From assembly GCA_021796215.1 (NCBI GenBank), contig JAJYOK010000016.1, positions 16,787 to 80,786 on the forward strand: 64,000 nucleotides of DNA, read 5' to 3'. The position numbers and the translations under genes are program-made. This DNA is from Bacteroidota bacterium. GTDB taxonomy: Bacteria; Bacteroidota; Ignavibacteria; UBA10030; UBA8401. Shown here piece after piece: positions 54,468 through 64,000 of the stretch (its first letter is position 1; the number at the start of each line of letters is the position of its first letter). Below the pieces are notes generated by a model, which was not told the DNA's origin, did not search any database, and was given only the letters and a program-made list of their open reading frames with translations.

Positions 54468-56297
54468 TTACTCGACGGTGACACTTTTTGCAAGATTGCG
54501 CGGTTGATCAACATTGCACCCGCGTTTCACTGCAATATAATACGCAAGAAGCTGCAGCGGAATAACGGTAAGTATCGGAGAAAGAAAATCAACTGTCTGC
54601 GGAACTTCGATAAGATGATCAGCAAGTGATGCAATATGTGAATCTTTTTCATTCACAACGGCAATAACTTTGCCGTGACGTGCTTTCACTTCCTCGATGT
54701 TCGAAATAATTTTTTCGTACGTTCGGTCACGCGGGGCGATTACAACAACCGGCATATTTTTATCAATGAGCGCGATGGGACCGTGTTTCATTTCGGCAGC
54801 GGGATATCCTTCAGCATGAATGTACGAAATCTCTTTCAACTTCAGGGCACCCTCCAGTGCAACAGGGAAATTATACCCGCGCCCAAGGTAAAGAAAATTT
54901 GAATTGCTTTTGAATTCTTCCGCAATGTTTTCAATTTCAGCGGCTCGCTGGAGAATCATCTCAACTTTCCCGGGAATTTCCAAAAGCTGTGTGCAGATGT
55001 TTCGCCCTTCGCCTTCAGACATTCCGCGTTGACGTGCAATCATCAACGTAATTAACGCAAGAACAATAAGCTGCGATGTGAATGCTTTCGTCGAAGCAAC
55101 TCCGATTTCAGGACCTGCATGAATGTACACACCACCCTGACTTTCACGTGCAATCGTACTTCCAACAACATTGCAAATGCCTAACACTGTCGCATTCTTT
55201 TGCTTCGCTTCTTTCAATGCTGCAAGCGTATCAGCAGTCTCGCCGCTTTGGCTGATAAGAAAAACAACGTCGCTCGGTTTTACTATCGGATTGCGGTAAC
55301 GAAACTCCGATGCGTATTCCGTTTCGACCGGAATTTTACCATAGTGTTCCAGCATGTACTCCCCAACGAGTCCGGCATGCCATGAAGTTCCGCAGGCGGC
55401 AATAATAATGCGTTGAGCATTTTCAAGAAGCGGTTTTACTTCGTTAAGCCCGCTCAGCTTTACGTTCCCTTCTTCACGCAACACTCTGCCGCGCATTGAG
55501 TTTCGAAGTGTTTCAGGCTGCTCCATAATTTCTTTCAACATAAAATGACTGAAGCCGCCTTTTTCAATTTGAGCGAGATCAAAAGTAACTTGCTCAATTT
55601 GCTTGGTTGTCATTTTATTGTCAATCGTTTTCGTCTCAACAGAGTCTTTAGAGAGAATTGCGATTTCGCCATCTTCCAAATACACAACTTTCCTCGTGTG
55701 GTCAACGATCGCGGCGGCATCAGACGCAAGATAGTTTTCATTGTCACCGATACCTACAATAAGCGGGCTTCCTTTTCTCGCAGCAAGAATTTTCTCTGGA
55801 TCAGCCGAAGAAATTACTGCAATACCGTACGTTCCTTCGACTTGCCGCAGCGCCAATCGAACCGCCGTTTCCAAATCGCCGCTGTATTTTTTCATCTCTT
55901 CAATCAAATGCACAAGCGCTTCCGTGTCGGTAGTAGATTTGAAAACATGTCCATCTTTTTCGAGCTTTGTCCGAATAGCGCCGTAATTTTCTATAATGCC
56001 GTTATGAATCAATGCAATTTCATTTTTACAATCAGTATGCGGGTGGGCATTGATATCGCTTGGTACGCCGTGCGTCGCCCAACGCGTATGCCCAATGCCG
56101 ATAACACTGGCGCGGGGTGCGCCAATTTCTTTTTCAAGATGAGAAACTTTTCCTATTTTTTTTCTAACAGTCAATCCGCCGTTTTCGAGAAGAGCAATTC
56201 CTGCTGAATCGTAGCCGCGGTATTCCAAACGCTTCAATCCTTCCAATAAAATCGGAACAGCCGGCTTATTCCCAATATATCCCACGATACCACACAT
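54468..56297 (-). CDS. glmS: Glutamine-fructose-6-phosphate aminotransferase (isomerising)
   Basis: Makes glucosamine-6-P for peptidoglycan and LPS. The 609-residue protein has the N-terminal glutaminase (MCGIVGYIG, catalytic Cys2; HTRWATHG) and two SIS isomerase domains (AACGTSWHAGLVGEYML, SQSGETADTLAALKEAK). Ends in AKSVTVE, as usual. Only 15 bases separate it from pgeF, so there is no room for a glmS ribozyme. Confidence 0.96.
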   Translation of the reverse strand: MCGIVGYIGNKPAVPILLEGLKRLEYRGYDSAGIALLENGGLTVRKKIGKVSHLEKEIGAPRASVIGIGHTRWATHGVPSDINAHPHTDCKNEIALIHNGIIENYGAIRTKLEKDGHVFKSTTDTEALVHLIEEMKKYSGDLETAVRLALRQVEGTYGIAVISSADPEKILAARKGSPLIVGIGDNENYLASDAAAIVDHTRKVVYLEDGEIAILSKDSVETKTIDNKMTTKQIEQVTFDLAQIEKGGFSHFMLKEIMEQPETLRNSMRGRVLREEGNVKLSGLNEVKPLLENAQRIIIAACGTSWHAGLVGEYMLEHYGKIPVETEYASEFRYRNPIVKPSDVVFLISQSGETADTLAALKEAKQKNATVLGICNVVGSTIARESQGGVYIHAGPEIGVASTKAFTSQLIVLALITLMIARQRGMSEGEGRNICTQLLEIPGKVEMILQRAAEIENIAEEFKSNSNFLYLGRGYNFPVALEGALKLKEISYIHAEGYPAAEMKHGPIALIDKNMPVVVIAPRDRTYEKIISNIEEVKARHGKVIAVVNEKDSHIASLADHLIEVPQTVDFLSPILTVIPLQLLAYYIAVKRGCNVDQPRNLAKSVTVE

Positions 56298-56311
56298 AAT
56301 TTCCTCTTCAA

Positions 56312-57046
56312 TTATCTGACGCCAATGATTCCCAACATTCTTCCCGACTCTTTTCCATCACGGCGATATGAATGGAAACGTTCCGAGCTGCAAATCGTGC
56401 ATGCGGAATGAACTTCAATATTCTCTGCTGGCACGCCCTCGCTTAAGAGCTGAGAATAGTTTGCAGATTTCAAATCTAACTTGAATTTATGGTTCTTACC
56501 TTCCTCGACAAACTTTGGTTCAAACTGCGAAGCGACTTCGCCGCCAACTTCGTAACAGCATTTGCCTGCTGATGGACCGATAAACGCGACAAGATCGGTT
56601 GCATTCACGGCAAATTCTTTTTTCATCAACCGCACGGCGTTATTAACAATGTGAGAACATGTTCCTCTCCATCCGGCATGAACGCCAGCAATAGCTTTCG
56701 TATTTCTATCAAACAGAAAAATCGGAACGCAGTCGGCAACACTGACGGCAAGAAAAACATTTCTTTGCAGCGTTATCAATCCGTCGCACGCTTCATATCG
56801 TCCTGTCTTTCGCGCTACTAGAACTTTGTTAGAATGACATTGGACAGGAAAAGCAACAGACGATTCTGGAATCTGTAACGCATTAAAAAACCTTCTTCGA
56901 TTTTCTTCAACATTGGCGCGTGTATCATCCACGTTAAAGCTCATGTTCAAATCGAGCTTCCCCGCACTTATTCCGCCTTGACGTGTGCTCATTCCAAATA
57001 TTATTTCCGGGTAACGTGAAAATACCTCTGACCGAATGATTTCCAT
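56312..57046 (-). CDS. pgeF: PgeF (YfiH) family protein, peptidoglycan editing factor / polyphenol oxidase
   Basis: The 244-residue protein has VADCVPIFLFDRNTKAIAGVHAGWRGTCSHIV and AFIGPSAGKCCYEVG with the copper/zinc His and Cys residues of the DUF152 family. In E. coli the homologue removes wrongly incorporated muramic peptides; others are nucleoside-cleaving laccase-like enzymes. It lies between glmS and pyrC. Confidence 0.86.
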   Translation of the reverse strand: MEIIRSEVFSRYPEIIFGMSTRQGGISAGKLDLNMSFNVDDTRANVEENRRRFFNALQIPESSVAFPVQCHSNKVLVARKTGRYEACDGLITLQRNVFLAVSVADCVPIFLFDRNTKAIAGVHAGWRGTCSHIVNNAVRLMKKEFAVNATDLVAFIGPSAGKCCYEVGGEVASQFEPKFVEEGKNHKFKLDLKSANYSQLLSEGVPAENIEVHSACTICSSERFHSYRRDGKESGRMLGIIGVR

Positions 57047-57084
57047 TTTACAAAAAATAAATGATGAAACTTCTGGAGTACCTT

Positions 57085-58368
57085 TTAATATAAAAGAACA
57101 TGGCCGTGATTCATAATTCCAATCGGACGCCCCTTCAGGATTCTGCCATCAAACGGAGAATTTTTGGACTTGGATTTGAACGAGGCAACATCAACTTTCC
57201 ACTCTGCATTAGGGTCTATGAAAGTGAAATTTGCCTCTTGTCCTTCTTCAATCGCCACCGGCTTCCCGACAATCCGCCGTGGGTTTACCGAAAATTTTTC
57301 GATCAATTGAGCAAAGGAAAGAATTCCCGTATGGACCAGCTCTGTCATTGCCAAACCAATTGCGGTCTCTAATCCAACAATTCCAAATGGGGCTTGAATA
57401 TAATCAACTTCTTTTTCATCCAACGAATGCGGCGCATGGTCGGTTGCTATAACATCAATCGTTCCATCGCGAAGCCCTCCTTTGATTGCATCAACATCAC
57501 CTTGTGTTCTCAACGGCGGGTTCATTTTTGTATTTGTATTGAAAGAGCGGACTACTTCATCAACCAACGTAAAATGATGGGGGGTCACTTCGCACGTCAC
57601 TTGGCTTTTTTCTTTCTTCGCCGCACGAATCAATTCTACCGAACCCGCAGTGCTCACATGTGCAACATGGTAACGCCCTTTCGTATATTGGGTGAGCATA
57701 AGGTCACGAGCAATCATCACTTCTTCAGCTACAGATGGAATCCCGGGCAGACCGAGAGAAGTTGAAACGAGTCCTTCATTCATAACCCCATGCTTCGAAA
57801 GCGAAGGCTCCTCGCAATGCTGAATGACCGGTACATCAAACATTCCTGCATATTCTAGTGCACGCCGCATCACTTCAGCATCACTTACGGGAGCACCGTC
57901 GTCGCTTAATCCAACTGCACCCGCTTGAACGAGTTCAGCTATTGGCGCAAGCTCCTTTCCATCCCGCTTCTTTGTGACCGCACCAATAGGATAAACATCT
58001 ACAATGCCGCCATTAGCTTTTTTCCCTTGTGATTGAACAAACAAAGCTATCGATTCATCATCGATTGCAGGGTTAGTATTTGGCATGCAGCAAACAGCTG
58101 TGAATCCACCAAATGCTGCTGAAAGAGTGCCGGTTTCTATGGTTTCTTTATGTTCAAAACCCGGTTCTCGGAGATGAACATGCATATCCATAAAACCAGG
58201 ACAGATAGCTTTACCCTTTAAATCAATGACTTGATATTCTTTCTTTGAAGAAATAGAAGGTTTAATCGTCTCAATCCGTCCATCTTTGACGAGAATATCA
58301 GTCACAAAGTCAATGTGCGACTGTGGATCCATTAAGCTTCCACTTTGAAATAAAATTATATCAGACAT
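57085..58368 (-). CDS. pyrC: Dihydroorotase (class I)
   Basis: Cyclises carbamoyl-aspartate. The 427-residue amidohydrolase has DMHVHLREPGFEHKET (metal His pair), the carboxylated-Lys region, PVIQHCEEPSLSKHG, HVAHVSTAGSVELIR, and IATDHAPHSLDEK (metal Asp). Class I is typical for bacteria with aspartate transcarbamoylase partner pyrB, 42 bases upstream here on the strand. Confidence 0.95.
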   Translation of the reverse strand: MSDIILFQSGSLMDPQSHIDFVTDILVKDGRIETIKPSISSKKEYQVIDLKGKAICPGFMDMHVHLREPGFEHKETIETGTLSAAFGGFTAVCCMPNTNPAIDDESIALFVQSQGKKANGGIVDVYPIGAVTKKRDGKELAPIAELVQAGAVGLSDDGAPVSDAEVMRRALEYAGMFDVPVIQHCEEPSLSKHGVMNEGLVSTSLGLPGIPSVAEEVMIARDLMLTQYTKGRYHVAHVSTAGSVELIRAAKKEKSQVTCEVTPHHFTLVDEVVRSFNTNTKMNPPLRTQGDVDAIKGGLRDGTIDVIATDHAPHSLDEKEVDYIQAPFGIVGLETAIGLAMTELVHTGILSFAQLIEKFSVNPRRIVGKPVAIEEGQEANFTFIDPNAEWKVDVASFKSKSKNSPFDGRILKGRPIGIMNHGHVLLY

Positions 58369-58409
58369 ATAAATCCTTTGTTTACAATCAATTAGAGATT
58401 CTATTTAAA

Positions 58410-59330
58410 TTATTCTGTAGCACTAAGGAGATATAGCGTTGCCATTCTCACGGCCACTCCATTTAAGACCTGCTCTAAAATTACTGAGTGAGGGCCATCG
58501 GCAACATCGGCAGAAAGCTCCACATCGCGGTTTATCGGACCGGGATGCATGATTGTTATCGGATGATCAACTCGACTAAGCCTTTCTTTAGTAACACCAA
58601 AAAACCTGTGATACTCACGTAGTGTTGGGAACATGCCGCCGGCTTGCCTTTCCAATTGAATTCGGAGCACGTTTAATGCATCAACTTTTGATATAACATC
58701 ATCTAGCCGATAAAAGACTTTTACGCCAAGCTTTTCAATGCCGCGTGGAATGAGTGTTGCCGGACCACATACTGAAACCTCCGCACCCATCGTCGTCAAT
58801 CCATAAATATTTGATAATGCAACTCTGCTGTGTGCTATATCTCCGACAATGCACACACGAACATTTTCCAGCTTTCCAAATTGCTCTTTGAGGGTGTACA
58901 TGTCCAAAAGCGCCTGTGTCGGATGTTCGTGAATACCGTCGCCAGCATTAATCACGTTTGATTTCACAACCTGAGTGAGAAAATTTGGAGTCCCTGCAAC
59001 ATTATGCCGAATAACGACCATATCTATCTTCATTGCTTCAATATTGCGGGCAGTATCTTTCAGTGTTTCTCCTTTGCTCACACTTGAGCCGGCAGCAGAA
59101 AAATTCACTACATCGGCAGAGAGACGCCGTTCCGCCAGTTCAAAAGAGATCCGGGTGCGGGTTGAATTTTCAAAAAAAAGGTTGACGATCGTTTTACCTT
59201 GCAGCGTCGGGACCTTTTTAATCGGGCGATTTAAAATTTCTTTGAAAGACGTTGCCGTTTCCAATATCAACTCGATATCTTTAGCCGGCATTCCATCTAA
59301 GCCAAGCAAGTGTCTACTCGAGAGTTTCAT
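58410..59330 (-). CDS. pyrB: Aspartate carbamoyltransferase catalytic chain
   Basis: Condenses carbamoyl phosphate and aspartate. The 306-residue protein has the phosphate loop ENSTRTRISFELAERRL, HPTQALLDMYTLKEQFG, and HPGPINRDVELSADV. There is no pyrI regulatory gene nearby; with PyrR present, regulation is by transcript attenuation. It follows pyrR by 18 bases. Confidence 0.96.
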   Translation of the reverse strand: MKLSSRHLLGLDGMPAKDIELILETATSFKEILNRPIKKVPTLQGKTIVNLFFENSTRTRISFELAERRLSADVVNFSAAGSSVSKGETLKDTARNIEAMKIDMVVIRHNVAGTPNFLTQVVKSNVINAGDGIHEHPTQALLDMYTLKEQFGKLENVRVCIVGDIAHSRVALSNIYGLTTMGAEVSVCGPATLIPRGIEKLGVKVFYRLDDVISKVDALNVLRIQLERQAGGMFPTLREYHRFFGVTKERLSRVDHPITIMHPGPINRDVELSADVADGPHSVILEQVLNGVAVRMATLYLLSATE

Positions 59331-59348
59331 TGGTGAATTCTGCTTTAG

Positions 59349-59891
59349 TTATGATTTTTGTTGAACAACAAAAACAGCATCTTGACCGTCTGTCTCTTTC
59401 ATCATCACTTTTACTTCTTCATCCATCATTGTCGGAATATTCTTTCCAACAAAATCCGCTTTAATGGGAAGTTCTCGATGACCGCGATCTACAAAAACTG
59501 CAAGTTCAACTGTTGCTGGACGGCCAATATCCATGAGAGCATTTAAAGCCGAGCGAACGGTGCGCCCTGTATATAACACATCGTCAATAAGGATGATATT
59601 CTTTCCGGAAATGTCATAGAGAATGTCCGTTGTTTTTAGCTGAGGTTGGGAAAGTCGTCCCCGCAGGTCGTCACGGTAAAGAGTAATATCAAGCGTACCT
59701 ATCGGAACTTTTACATTTTCCATCTCAGCAATCTTTGCTGCAATTCGCCGGGCAAGATAATCGCCGCGCGTACGAATACCTACTATACCGAGCATCCCGG
59801 CTCCGCGATGTCGTTCTACAATTTCGTGTGCAAGGCGGTTCACGGTGCGCGTGAAACCTGAAGCATCTACAAGTTGTCGTTCAGTTGGCAT
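59349..59891 (-). CDS. pyrR: Bifunctional pyr-operon regulator / uracil phosphoribosyltransferase
   Basis: PyrR binds UMP and the pyr leader RNA, causing termination when pyrimidines are plentiful, and has weak UPRTase activity. The 180-residue protein has a PRPP loop IILIDDVLYTGRTVRSAL and HRELPIKADFVGKNIPT, typical of PyrR. A matching attenuator is found just upstream of its start. Confidence 0.95.
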   Translation of the reverse strand: MPTERQLVDASGFTRTVNRLAHEIVERHRGAGMLGIVGIRTRGDYLARRIAAKIAEMENVKVPIGTLDITLYRDDLRGRLSQPQLKTTDILYDISGKNIILIDDVLYTGRTVRSALNALMDIGRPATVELAVFVDRGHRELPIKADFVGKNIPTMMDEEVKVMMKETDGQDAVFVVQQKS

Positions 59892-59911
59892 GAAATGATT
59901 GTCTAGTGATA

Positions 59912-60004
59912 ATAAAAAAGACCTTCGCTCCGCAAAGGAACGAAGGTCTTAAAATTTTTTCTGGATTATCCACTTCTATCTCCTTCCCTATCTCGCAGGA
60001 TAGG
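59912..60004 (-). promoter_or_regulatory. PyrR-dependent attenuator of the pyrR-pyrB-pyrC operon
   Basis: On the minus strand a hairpin CCTATC-CTGCGA-GATAGG (59987-60004) has the hexaloop form C-N-G-N-G-A known for the PyrR binding loop. It is followed after about 37 bases by an intrinsic terminator: AAGACCTTCG (59941-59950 side) with CGAAGGTCTT (59918-59927 side) and a T-run, ending about 20 bases before the pyrR ATG. The terminator alone could also serve the gene ending at 60028; the loop supports the regulatory reading. Confidence 0.8.
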
Positions 60005-60027
60005 ATTAAAGGTATATGCTATTTATC

Positions 60028-61410
60028 TTATTGCGCTTGTAATTGATTCATCCACGAATCGTCATGAAGCTCGTCGCGGTCAGTTGAATTCAACAATACA
60101 TAATCAGAGAAACCCGTTCGGTCTCCGAAATCAAACTCAACACCGCCTTGAATTGAATTATAATGCCACACCTCGTACGGCTTCATATTAATTTCATTTG
60201 CATGGCGATCTATCTCATCCGGAGGGCCATACATAATATACACTCTTCCGCGGTCGGTTTTCCATCCCGGTTTATAGGCGGTTCTGTACACTTCATTCAC
60301 ATAGGCCAGGCGCTTCATGTATTCAATCTTTTCTTCATTAACCGGAGTTGTAGGATCCGGATCGCGTTTTGCCCAAAATTCGAAGAGCATTTTACGCTTT
60401 GCATCTGCACCATTCAATTTGCTGTATTGTGCTATTTCTTCCCGTGTCGCAATATACTTTACTTCATCGAATTCATTATCTAGATCTTGCTCTGACATCG
60501 TTGCATATTCACTCGCCAATACTGAATTGCCGGTGCCGGAGGCTACATTTTCCATTGGCAAAGCAGAGTTATAGACGAAAAATTTCTTCGAGGAAGTTGC
60601 CGCTGTGGTATCCACAGAATCTATTGCTGTAATGGTGAGCGTGTATGCACCTGTTCTCAGATTATTCACTTTAATGGTGCCGACCTCAACATTCGATTCG
60701 TTAATCCTTGGCTTTGTTTTTTCGTACGAGATCACTTCTTTGTCAAGTGAGTTAACAACCGAAACTTTCGTATAGTAATGCTCCGACTTGTTCTTCAAAA
60801 GATTATACAATTCCACATAATAAAAGAGAACCGGTTGTCCATCGCCATACAATCGAGATGGATCGGGTGTCACTTCTAAAGTATTTTTGTAGAATCTATC
60901 GTGTGCCTCTTTTTCCTTTTCAACGATGGAAGTACATAATTCAATATCACTTTCGGCAATATGCTGAGCGCCAATTGCTGTGATTTCCAGTGGGAAGGAA
61001 AGGCTGTCGCCGCGGCTGATATCATTTCCATCTTGAGCCACCACATTCACACGATATACATCGGGCTTAAGAAGAAAGCCAAGAACATCAACATAATATC
61101 GCCGCTCGTTAAGCAGCGACGTATCACTGACGGTAAACGGTAAACGAAATGCTTGTCCTGTAACGACAGAATCGGTAGCGGAATTTTTGAAAACAACTCT
61201 TAGCACCGCTTGGCTTTGATAAGCACTGTCGGTTTTCACATACTTCAAACGTGTTACATCAAAGGAATAATAAAGCTCTACGTACACAGAAGTTGAATCT
61301 CCTCGATAACGGGCGATATCAACATTGATACGAAACGGTGTAGCGTTTTCGTTTGCCAGTGCTGCCGATATACCGACGAAAGCAGCAACAAAATACAGCA
61401 AATTTTTCAT
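60028..61410 (-). CDS. GWxTD domain-containing exported protein
   Basis: A 460-residue exported protein: signal peptide from the ATG at 61410 (MKNLLYFVAAFVGISAALA), beta-sandwich-rich middle (VELYYSFDVTRLKYV), and the GWxTD motif itself in the C-terminal part (GWKTDRGRVYIMYGPPDEID), followed by YEVWHY and FDFGDRTGFSDYVLL. This family occurs mainly in Acidobacteria and the FCB group; function unknown. The longer frame to 61464 lacks a ribosome-binding site; AAGGA precedes 61410. Confidence 0.88.
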   Translation of the reverse strand: MKNLLYFVAAFVGISAALANENATPFRINVDIARYRGDSTSVYVELYYSFDVTRLKYVKTDSAYQSQAVLRVVFKNSATDSVVTGQAFRLPFTVSDTSLLNERRYYVDVLGFLLKPDVYRVNVVAQDGNDISRGDSLSFPLEITAIGAQHIAESDIELCTSIVEKEKEAHDRFYKNTLEVTPDPSRLYGDGQPVLFYYVELYNLLKNKSEHYYTKVSVVNSLDKEVISYEKTKPRINESNVEVGTIKVNNLRTGAYTLTITAIDSVDTTAATSSKKFFVYNSALPMENVASGTGNSVLASEYATMSEQDLDNEFDEVKYIATREEIAQYSKLNGADAKRKMLFEFWAKRDPDPTTPVNEEKIEYMKRLAYVNEVYRTAYKPGWKTDRGRVYIMYGPPDEIDRHANEINMKPYEVWHYNSIQGGVEFDFGDRTGFSDYVLLNSTDRDELHDDSWMNQLQAQ

Positions 61411-61477
61411 TGAGAATTCCTTAGAACTGTATTTTAATATAACAAACGACTCCCCATTTCGCAAGCTATTGCAGGGC

Positions 61478-61891
61478 TTACTCTCCCATCACTTTAATAA
61501 TTACTCTTTTCTGGCGTTGGCCGTCAAATTCCGCATAATAAATTTGCTGCCACGGGCCAAAATCCAACTGTGAATTGGTCACAGGGATAATGATTTCATG
61601 ATGCATGAGAAGGCTTTTCAAATGCGAATCGCCGTTTGTCTCGCCTGTCCTGTGATGCCGATAATCTTTTTTGAATGGTGCCAATTGTTCCAGCCAATCA
61701 TCAATGTCTTGAATCAATCCTGACTCAGCATCATTCACATACACAGATGCCGTAATGTGCATCGCTGAGACAAGAATCATTCCTTCTTTGATGCCGCTTT
61801 TCTTCAAAATTTTTTCAACATCACCGGTGATATTAATGTACTCTCGATGCTTCTTCGTGTTGAAAACAAGATACTCAGTGTAAAATTTCAT
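61478..61891 (-). CDS. YjbQ/UPF0047 family protein
   Basis: The 137-residue protein matches the YjbQ family ([56 protein letters not shown], and [22 protein letters not shown]). Members show weak thiamine-phosphate synthase activity. The start at 61891 (ATG, AAAGG upstream) is preferred to a GTG at 61909. It lies close behind the ABC-transporter permease gene. Confidence 0.9.
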   Translation of the reverse strand: MKFYTEYLVFNTKKHREYINITGDVEKILKKSGIKEGMILVSAMHITASVYVNDAESGLIQDIDDWLEQLAPFKKDYRHHRTGETNGDSHLKSLLMHHEIIIPVTNSQLDFGPWQQIYYAEFDGQRQKRVIIKVMGE

Positions 61892-61895
61892 TTTT

Positions 61896-62735
61896 CTAAC
61901 CTTTGACACTGCCTAATGTCAGGCCTGAAACCAGCCACCTGCTTAGTGATAAGAATAAAATGACGACTGGAATTGTAATTATCACTGACGCCGCGCCGTA
62001 TAACCCCCACTCAGTTCCCATGTTCGCTTCAAAAGATTTCAAACCAAGCGGCAGCGTCCATAAATCCGTATCCTGAAGGATTTGTGCGGCAACAACATAT
62101 TCCGTCCACGCTGACATGAAAGAAAACAAGGCAGTAATGACTAACGCTGGAGACGCAAGCGGTAAAATAATTTTGTAGAACGTTTGAAACTGATTGCATC
62201 CGTCAATTCTTCCGGCTTCTTCAAGGCTTGTGGGAATTGTATCATAATACCCTTTCATCTGCCAGATACAAAACGGCAGCGCTGTTGCAGAATACATGAT
62301 TATGATGCCAAGGTAACTATTGATAAGATGGAGTTTCACCAGCATAATATACATCGGCAGCAACAGCATTGTTGCGGGAAACATTTGCGTCACCAGCAAA
62401 CTTAATAGACCAATTTTCTTTCCGATAAATTCAAAGCGTGAAAAAGCAAAACCGGCTGTGGATGCCAGTACGACTCCTGTAAGCGTCACCACAAATGCGA
62501 CAAGCGTGCTGTTGATAAGCCACTGAAAAAACTCTGTCTCCGTAAACAATCGTTCGTACGAATGAAATGTTGCGTTCGAGGGAATAAGTTCAAGAGATGT
62601 GGAAAGCAATCTGTCGGCGGGACGCAGTGAGATGGAAACGATTTGCATCACCGGATATAAAGCGATGATGCAAAAGAGGATTAAAATTATGTATGAAACA
62701 ATAATGCGTGAAAAATATTTCTTCTTGCCTGACAT
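61896..62735 (-). CDS. Sugar ABC transporter permease, MalG type
   Basis: About 279 residues from the ATG at 62735 (AAAGGA upstream): six hydrophobic helices and the EAA loop [21 protein letters not shown] that contacts the ATPase. Together with the upstream permease and binding protein it imports a carbohydrate (maltose/trehalose-like family). No ATPase gene is seen in the window, so it may be encoded elsewhere. Confidence 0.92.
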   Translation of the reverse strand: MSGKKKYFSRIIVSYIILILFCIIALYPVMQIVSISLRPADRLLSTSLELIPSNATFHSYERLFTETEFFQWLINSTLVAFVVTLTGVVLASTAGFAFSRFEFIGKKIGLLSLLVTQMFPATMLLLPMYIMLVKLHLINSYLGIIIMYSATALPFCIWQMKGYYDTIPTSLEEAGRIDGCNQFQTFYKIILPLASPALVITALFSFMSAWTEYVVAAQILQDTDLWTLPLGLKSFEANMGTEWGLYGAASVIITIPVVILFLSLSRWLVSGLTLGSVKG

Positions 62736-62748
62736 ATTTTTTAATCCT

Positions 62749-63657
62749 TTAATATGCGGCTTCCGTGGCTTTCGTTTTACGCATGAACGAAAGGCTGAAA
62801 ACAAGCAGGACAAAGAAAATCACCATCGAAAGCGCCGCGCCGTAACCATAACGATAGAAATTAAACGCCGCTTTGTACACAAACGAAACGAGAATGTGCG
62901 TGTTGTCGGAAGGTTCGCCTCCATTACTGACAAGCCAAATGATATTCAGATTATTAAATGTCCAAATAGTTCCGAGCGTGATTGCCGGAATCATCACGGG
63001 GCGAATGAGCGGCAACGTAATTTTTTGCAAGCGGTGGTACCACATTGCGCCGTCTATCTCAGCGGCTTCATACAAATCCTGTGGAATACTTTGAAGCGCT
63101 CCAAGTGCGATCACCATCATAAAAGGAAATCCAAGCCACACGTTGGTTAGAATGACAGCGATGAATGCATCAAGTGGATTTTTCAGCCATTGCACTGCAG
63201 GAAGTCCAAACCAATGTGTCAGCATCAGATTAATCGAACCGAACTCATAATTAAACATTCCGCGCCACGTCAGCGCAACGATAAGCTGGGGCACCGCCCA
63301 CGGTAAAATCAGAATAGTCCGGAAAATTGCCTTGCCCCTAATCTCCTTCTGGTTCAATACCAACGCTAAAAATACACCGATGACAACGTGAAAAAAAACA
63401 TTCACGACAGTCCAAATGATCGTCTTCAAAAAAATACCGTAAAAGCCGGGCTGCGTGTTTTCGGTAAACACTTTCACGTATTGCTCAAACCCGACGATCT
63501 TCCAATCGCGAATATGGCGAAGGCTCATGTTCGAAAGAGAAAGAACAATGTTATAAAAAAACGGATAAATAACGACGCCGACAAGAATAATAAACGCCGG
63601 CGCTACAAGAAATAAAATATATGCTTTCTGACGAAACTTAGCTTTCTTTGCCATCAT
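62749..63657 (-). CDS. Sugar ABC transporter permease, MalF type
   Basis: The 302-residue protein has about six transmembrane helices and the EAA-type loop EAAEIDGAMWYHRLQKITLPL. It forms the membrane channel with the MalG-type protein encoded 13 bases downstream. Either of two adjacent ATGs (63657 or 63654) may start it. Confidence 0.92.
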   Translation of the reverse strand: MMAKKAKFRQKAYILFLVAPAFIILVGVVIYPFFYNIVLSLSNMSLRHIRDWKIVGFEQYVKVFTENTQPGFYGIFLKTIIWTVVNVFFHVVIGVFLALVLNQKEIRGKAIFRTILILPWAVPQLIVALTWRGMFNYEFGSINLMLTHWFGLPAVQWLKNPLDAFIAVILTNVWLGFPFMMVIALGALQSIPQDLYEAAEIDGAMWYHRLQKITLPLIRPVMIPAITLGTIWTFNNLNIIWLVSNGGEPSDNTHILVSFVYKAAFNFYRYGYGAALSMVIFFVLLVFSLSFMRKTKATEAAY

Positions 63658-63659
63658 GG

Positions 63660-64000
63660 TTATTCATTCATATCCCGGATTTTTTGCAGCGCGTCTTGCT
63701 GCATGTCATGCGCGGCTTGTTCGGGGGATTTGGTTCCGTTCAACACAGCTTGATAACTTGGCCTCATTGCGTCCCAAATCGCACGAAGTTCCGGCACCAC
63801 CGGCATCGCCCTGCCATGTTCAATTTGAAGCTCGGAATTTTTCAAAATTTCGTTATTCCGAACATAGTCATTATTGTACAGTATTTTTTGAGTTGGCATC
63901 GTGCTGAGCGATTTTGTTGTCTCCAATTCATTTTCAGGCGATGTCAAAAACTTGATCAGCTCAATAGCCCACTTCTTCTTTTCTTCAGTCACATTGACAT
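63660..64000 (-). CDS. Extracellular solute-binding protein, C-terminal part (runs off the window)
   Basis: The last 113 codons of a sugar-binding protein of the MalE/SBP family 1: EEKKKWAIELIKFLTSPENE, MPTQKILYNNDYVRNN, MPVVPELRAIWDAMRPSYQAVLNG. The frame is open to the window edge; stop at 63660-63662. It begins the transporter operon and lies directly before the MalF-type gene. Confidence 0.9.
   Translation of the reverse strand, partial: VNVTEEKKKWAIELIKFLTSPENELETTKSLSTMPTQKILYNNDYVRNNEILKNSELQIEHGRAMPVVPELRAIWDAMRPSYQAVLNGTKSPEQAAHDMQQDALQKIRDMNE

Noticed and set aside
56298..56311. glmS ribozyme
   Set aside because: The gap to pgeF is only about 15 bases.

Overview
This window looks like a chromosomal piece of a Gram-negative bacterium of the Bacteroidota/Ignavibacteria (FCB) neighbourhood. 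This is inferred from gene content: a GWxTD-domain protein, a BshB1-type bacillithiol deacetylase, an outer-membrane beta-barrel protein, lipoproteins with short lipoboxes, and S9 peptidases. Almost all genes lie on the minus strand; only the thioesterase (27752), the transposase (31877), bshB1 and a zinc-ribbon protein read on plus.

Layout. 1-4.7 kb: nadB start, OmpA/porin-like barrel, class III aminotransferase, coaE, rny. 4.7-5.0 kb: a probable 6S RNA just after zapA. 5-12.4 kb: the classical translation block thrS-infC-rpmI-rplT-pheS-pheT plus a coiled-coil gene and zapA; infC starts at ATT. 12.7-18 kb: esterase, DPP-IV peptidase, tRNA-Val with a decayed 3' copy of itself, pfkA. 18-27.5 kb: a membrane PP2C phosphatase and an AddAB-type helicase/nuclease pair. 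28.2-28.9 kb: tRNA-Thr followed by tandem copies of its own 3' end, each interrupted in the T-loop by a double-hairpin insertion. 29.2-35.8 kb: an accessory region that I read as a mobile-integron-style cassette array without an integrase (genes bounded by long imperfect palindromes ending in GTTATAC/GTTAGGT), with an IS110-family (IS1111-type) element inserted in one attC-like site. 36.2-36.5 kb: a 15-copy, 21-bp minisatellite. 36.6-64 kb: core metabolism: tnaA, bcp, apt, enoyl-CoA hydratase, glnA, an Lrp regulator, nagA-rpe-PASTA-ribE-beta-lactamase-ribD-oxidoreductase-dxs-xseB-xseA, bshB1, a FabL-like reductase, glmS, pgeF, pyrC-pyrB-pyrR with a PyrR attenuator, a GWxTD protein, YjbQ and a sugar ABC transporter (two permeases and the end of the binding protein).

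The most unusual signals are: (1) 30-nt double-hairpin elements placed after the TTC of the T-loop in duplicated 3' ends of two unrelated tRNA genes, with base-pair covariation between loci; (2) the cassette array and the IS1111-type element in its attC-like site, with a 3' non-coding stretch that shares short identities with the target; (3) many short palindromes, some of them inside coding sequence (pheT, esterase). Nothing was computed: alignments, folds and homology statements come from reading the sequence.
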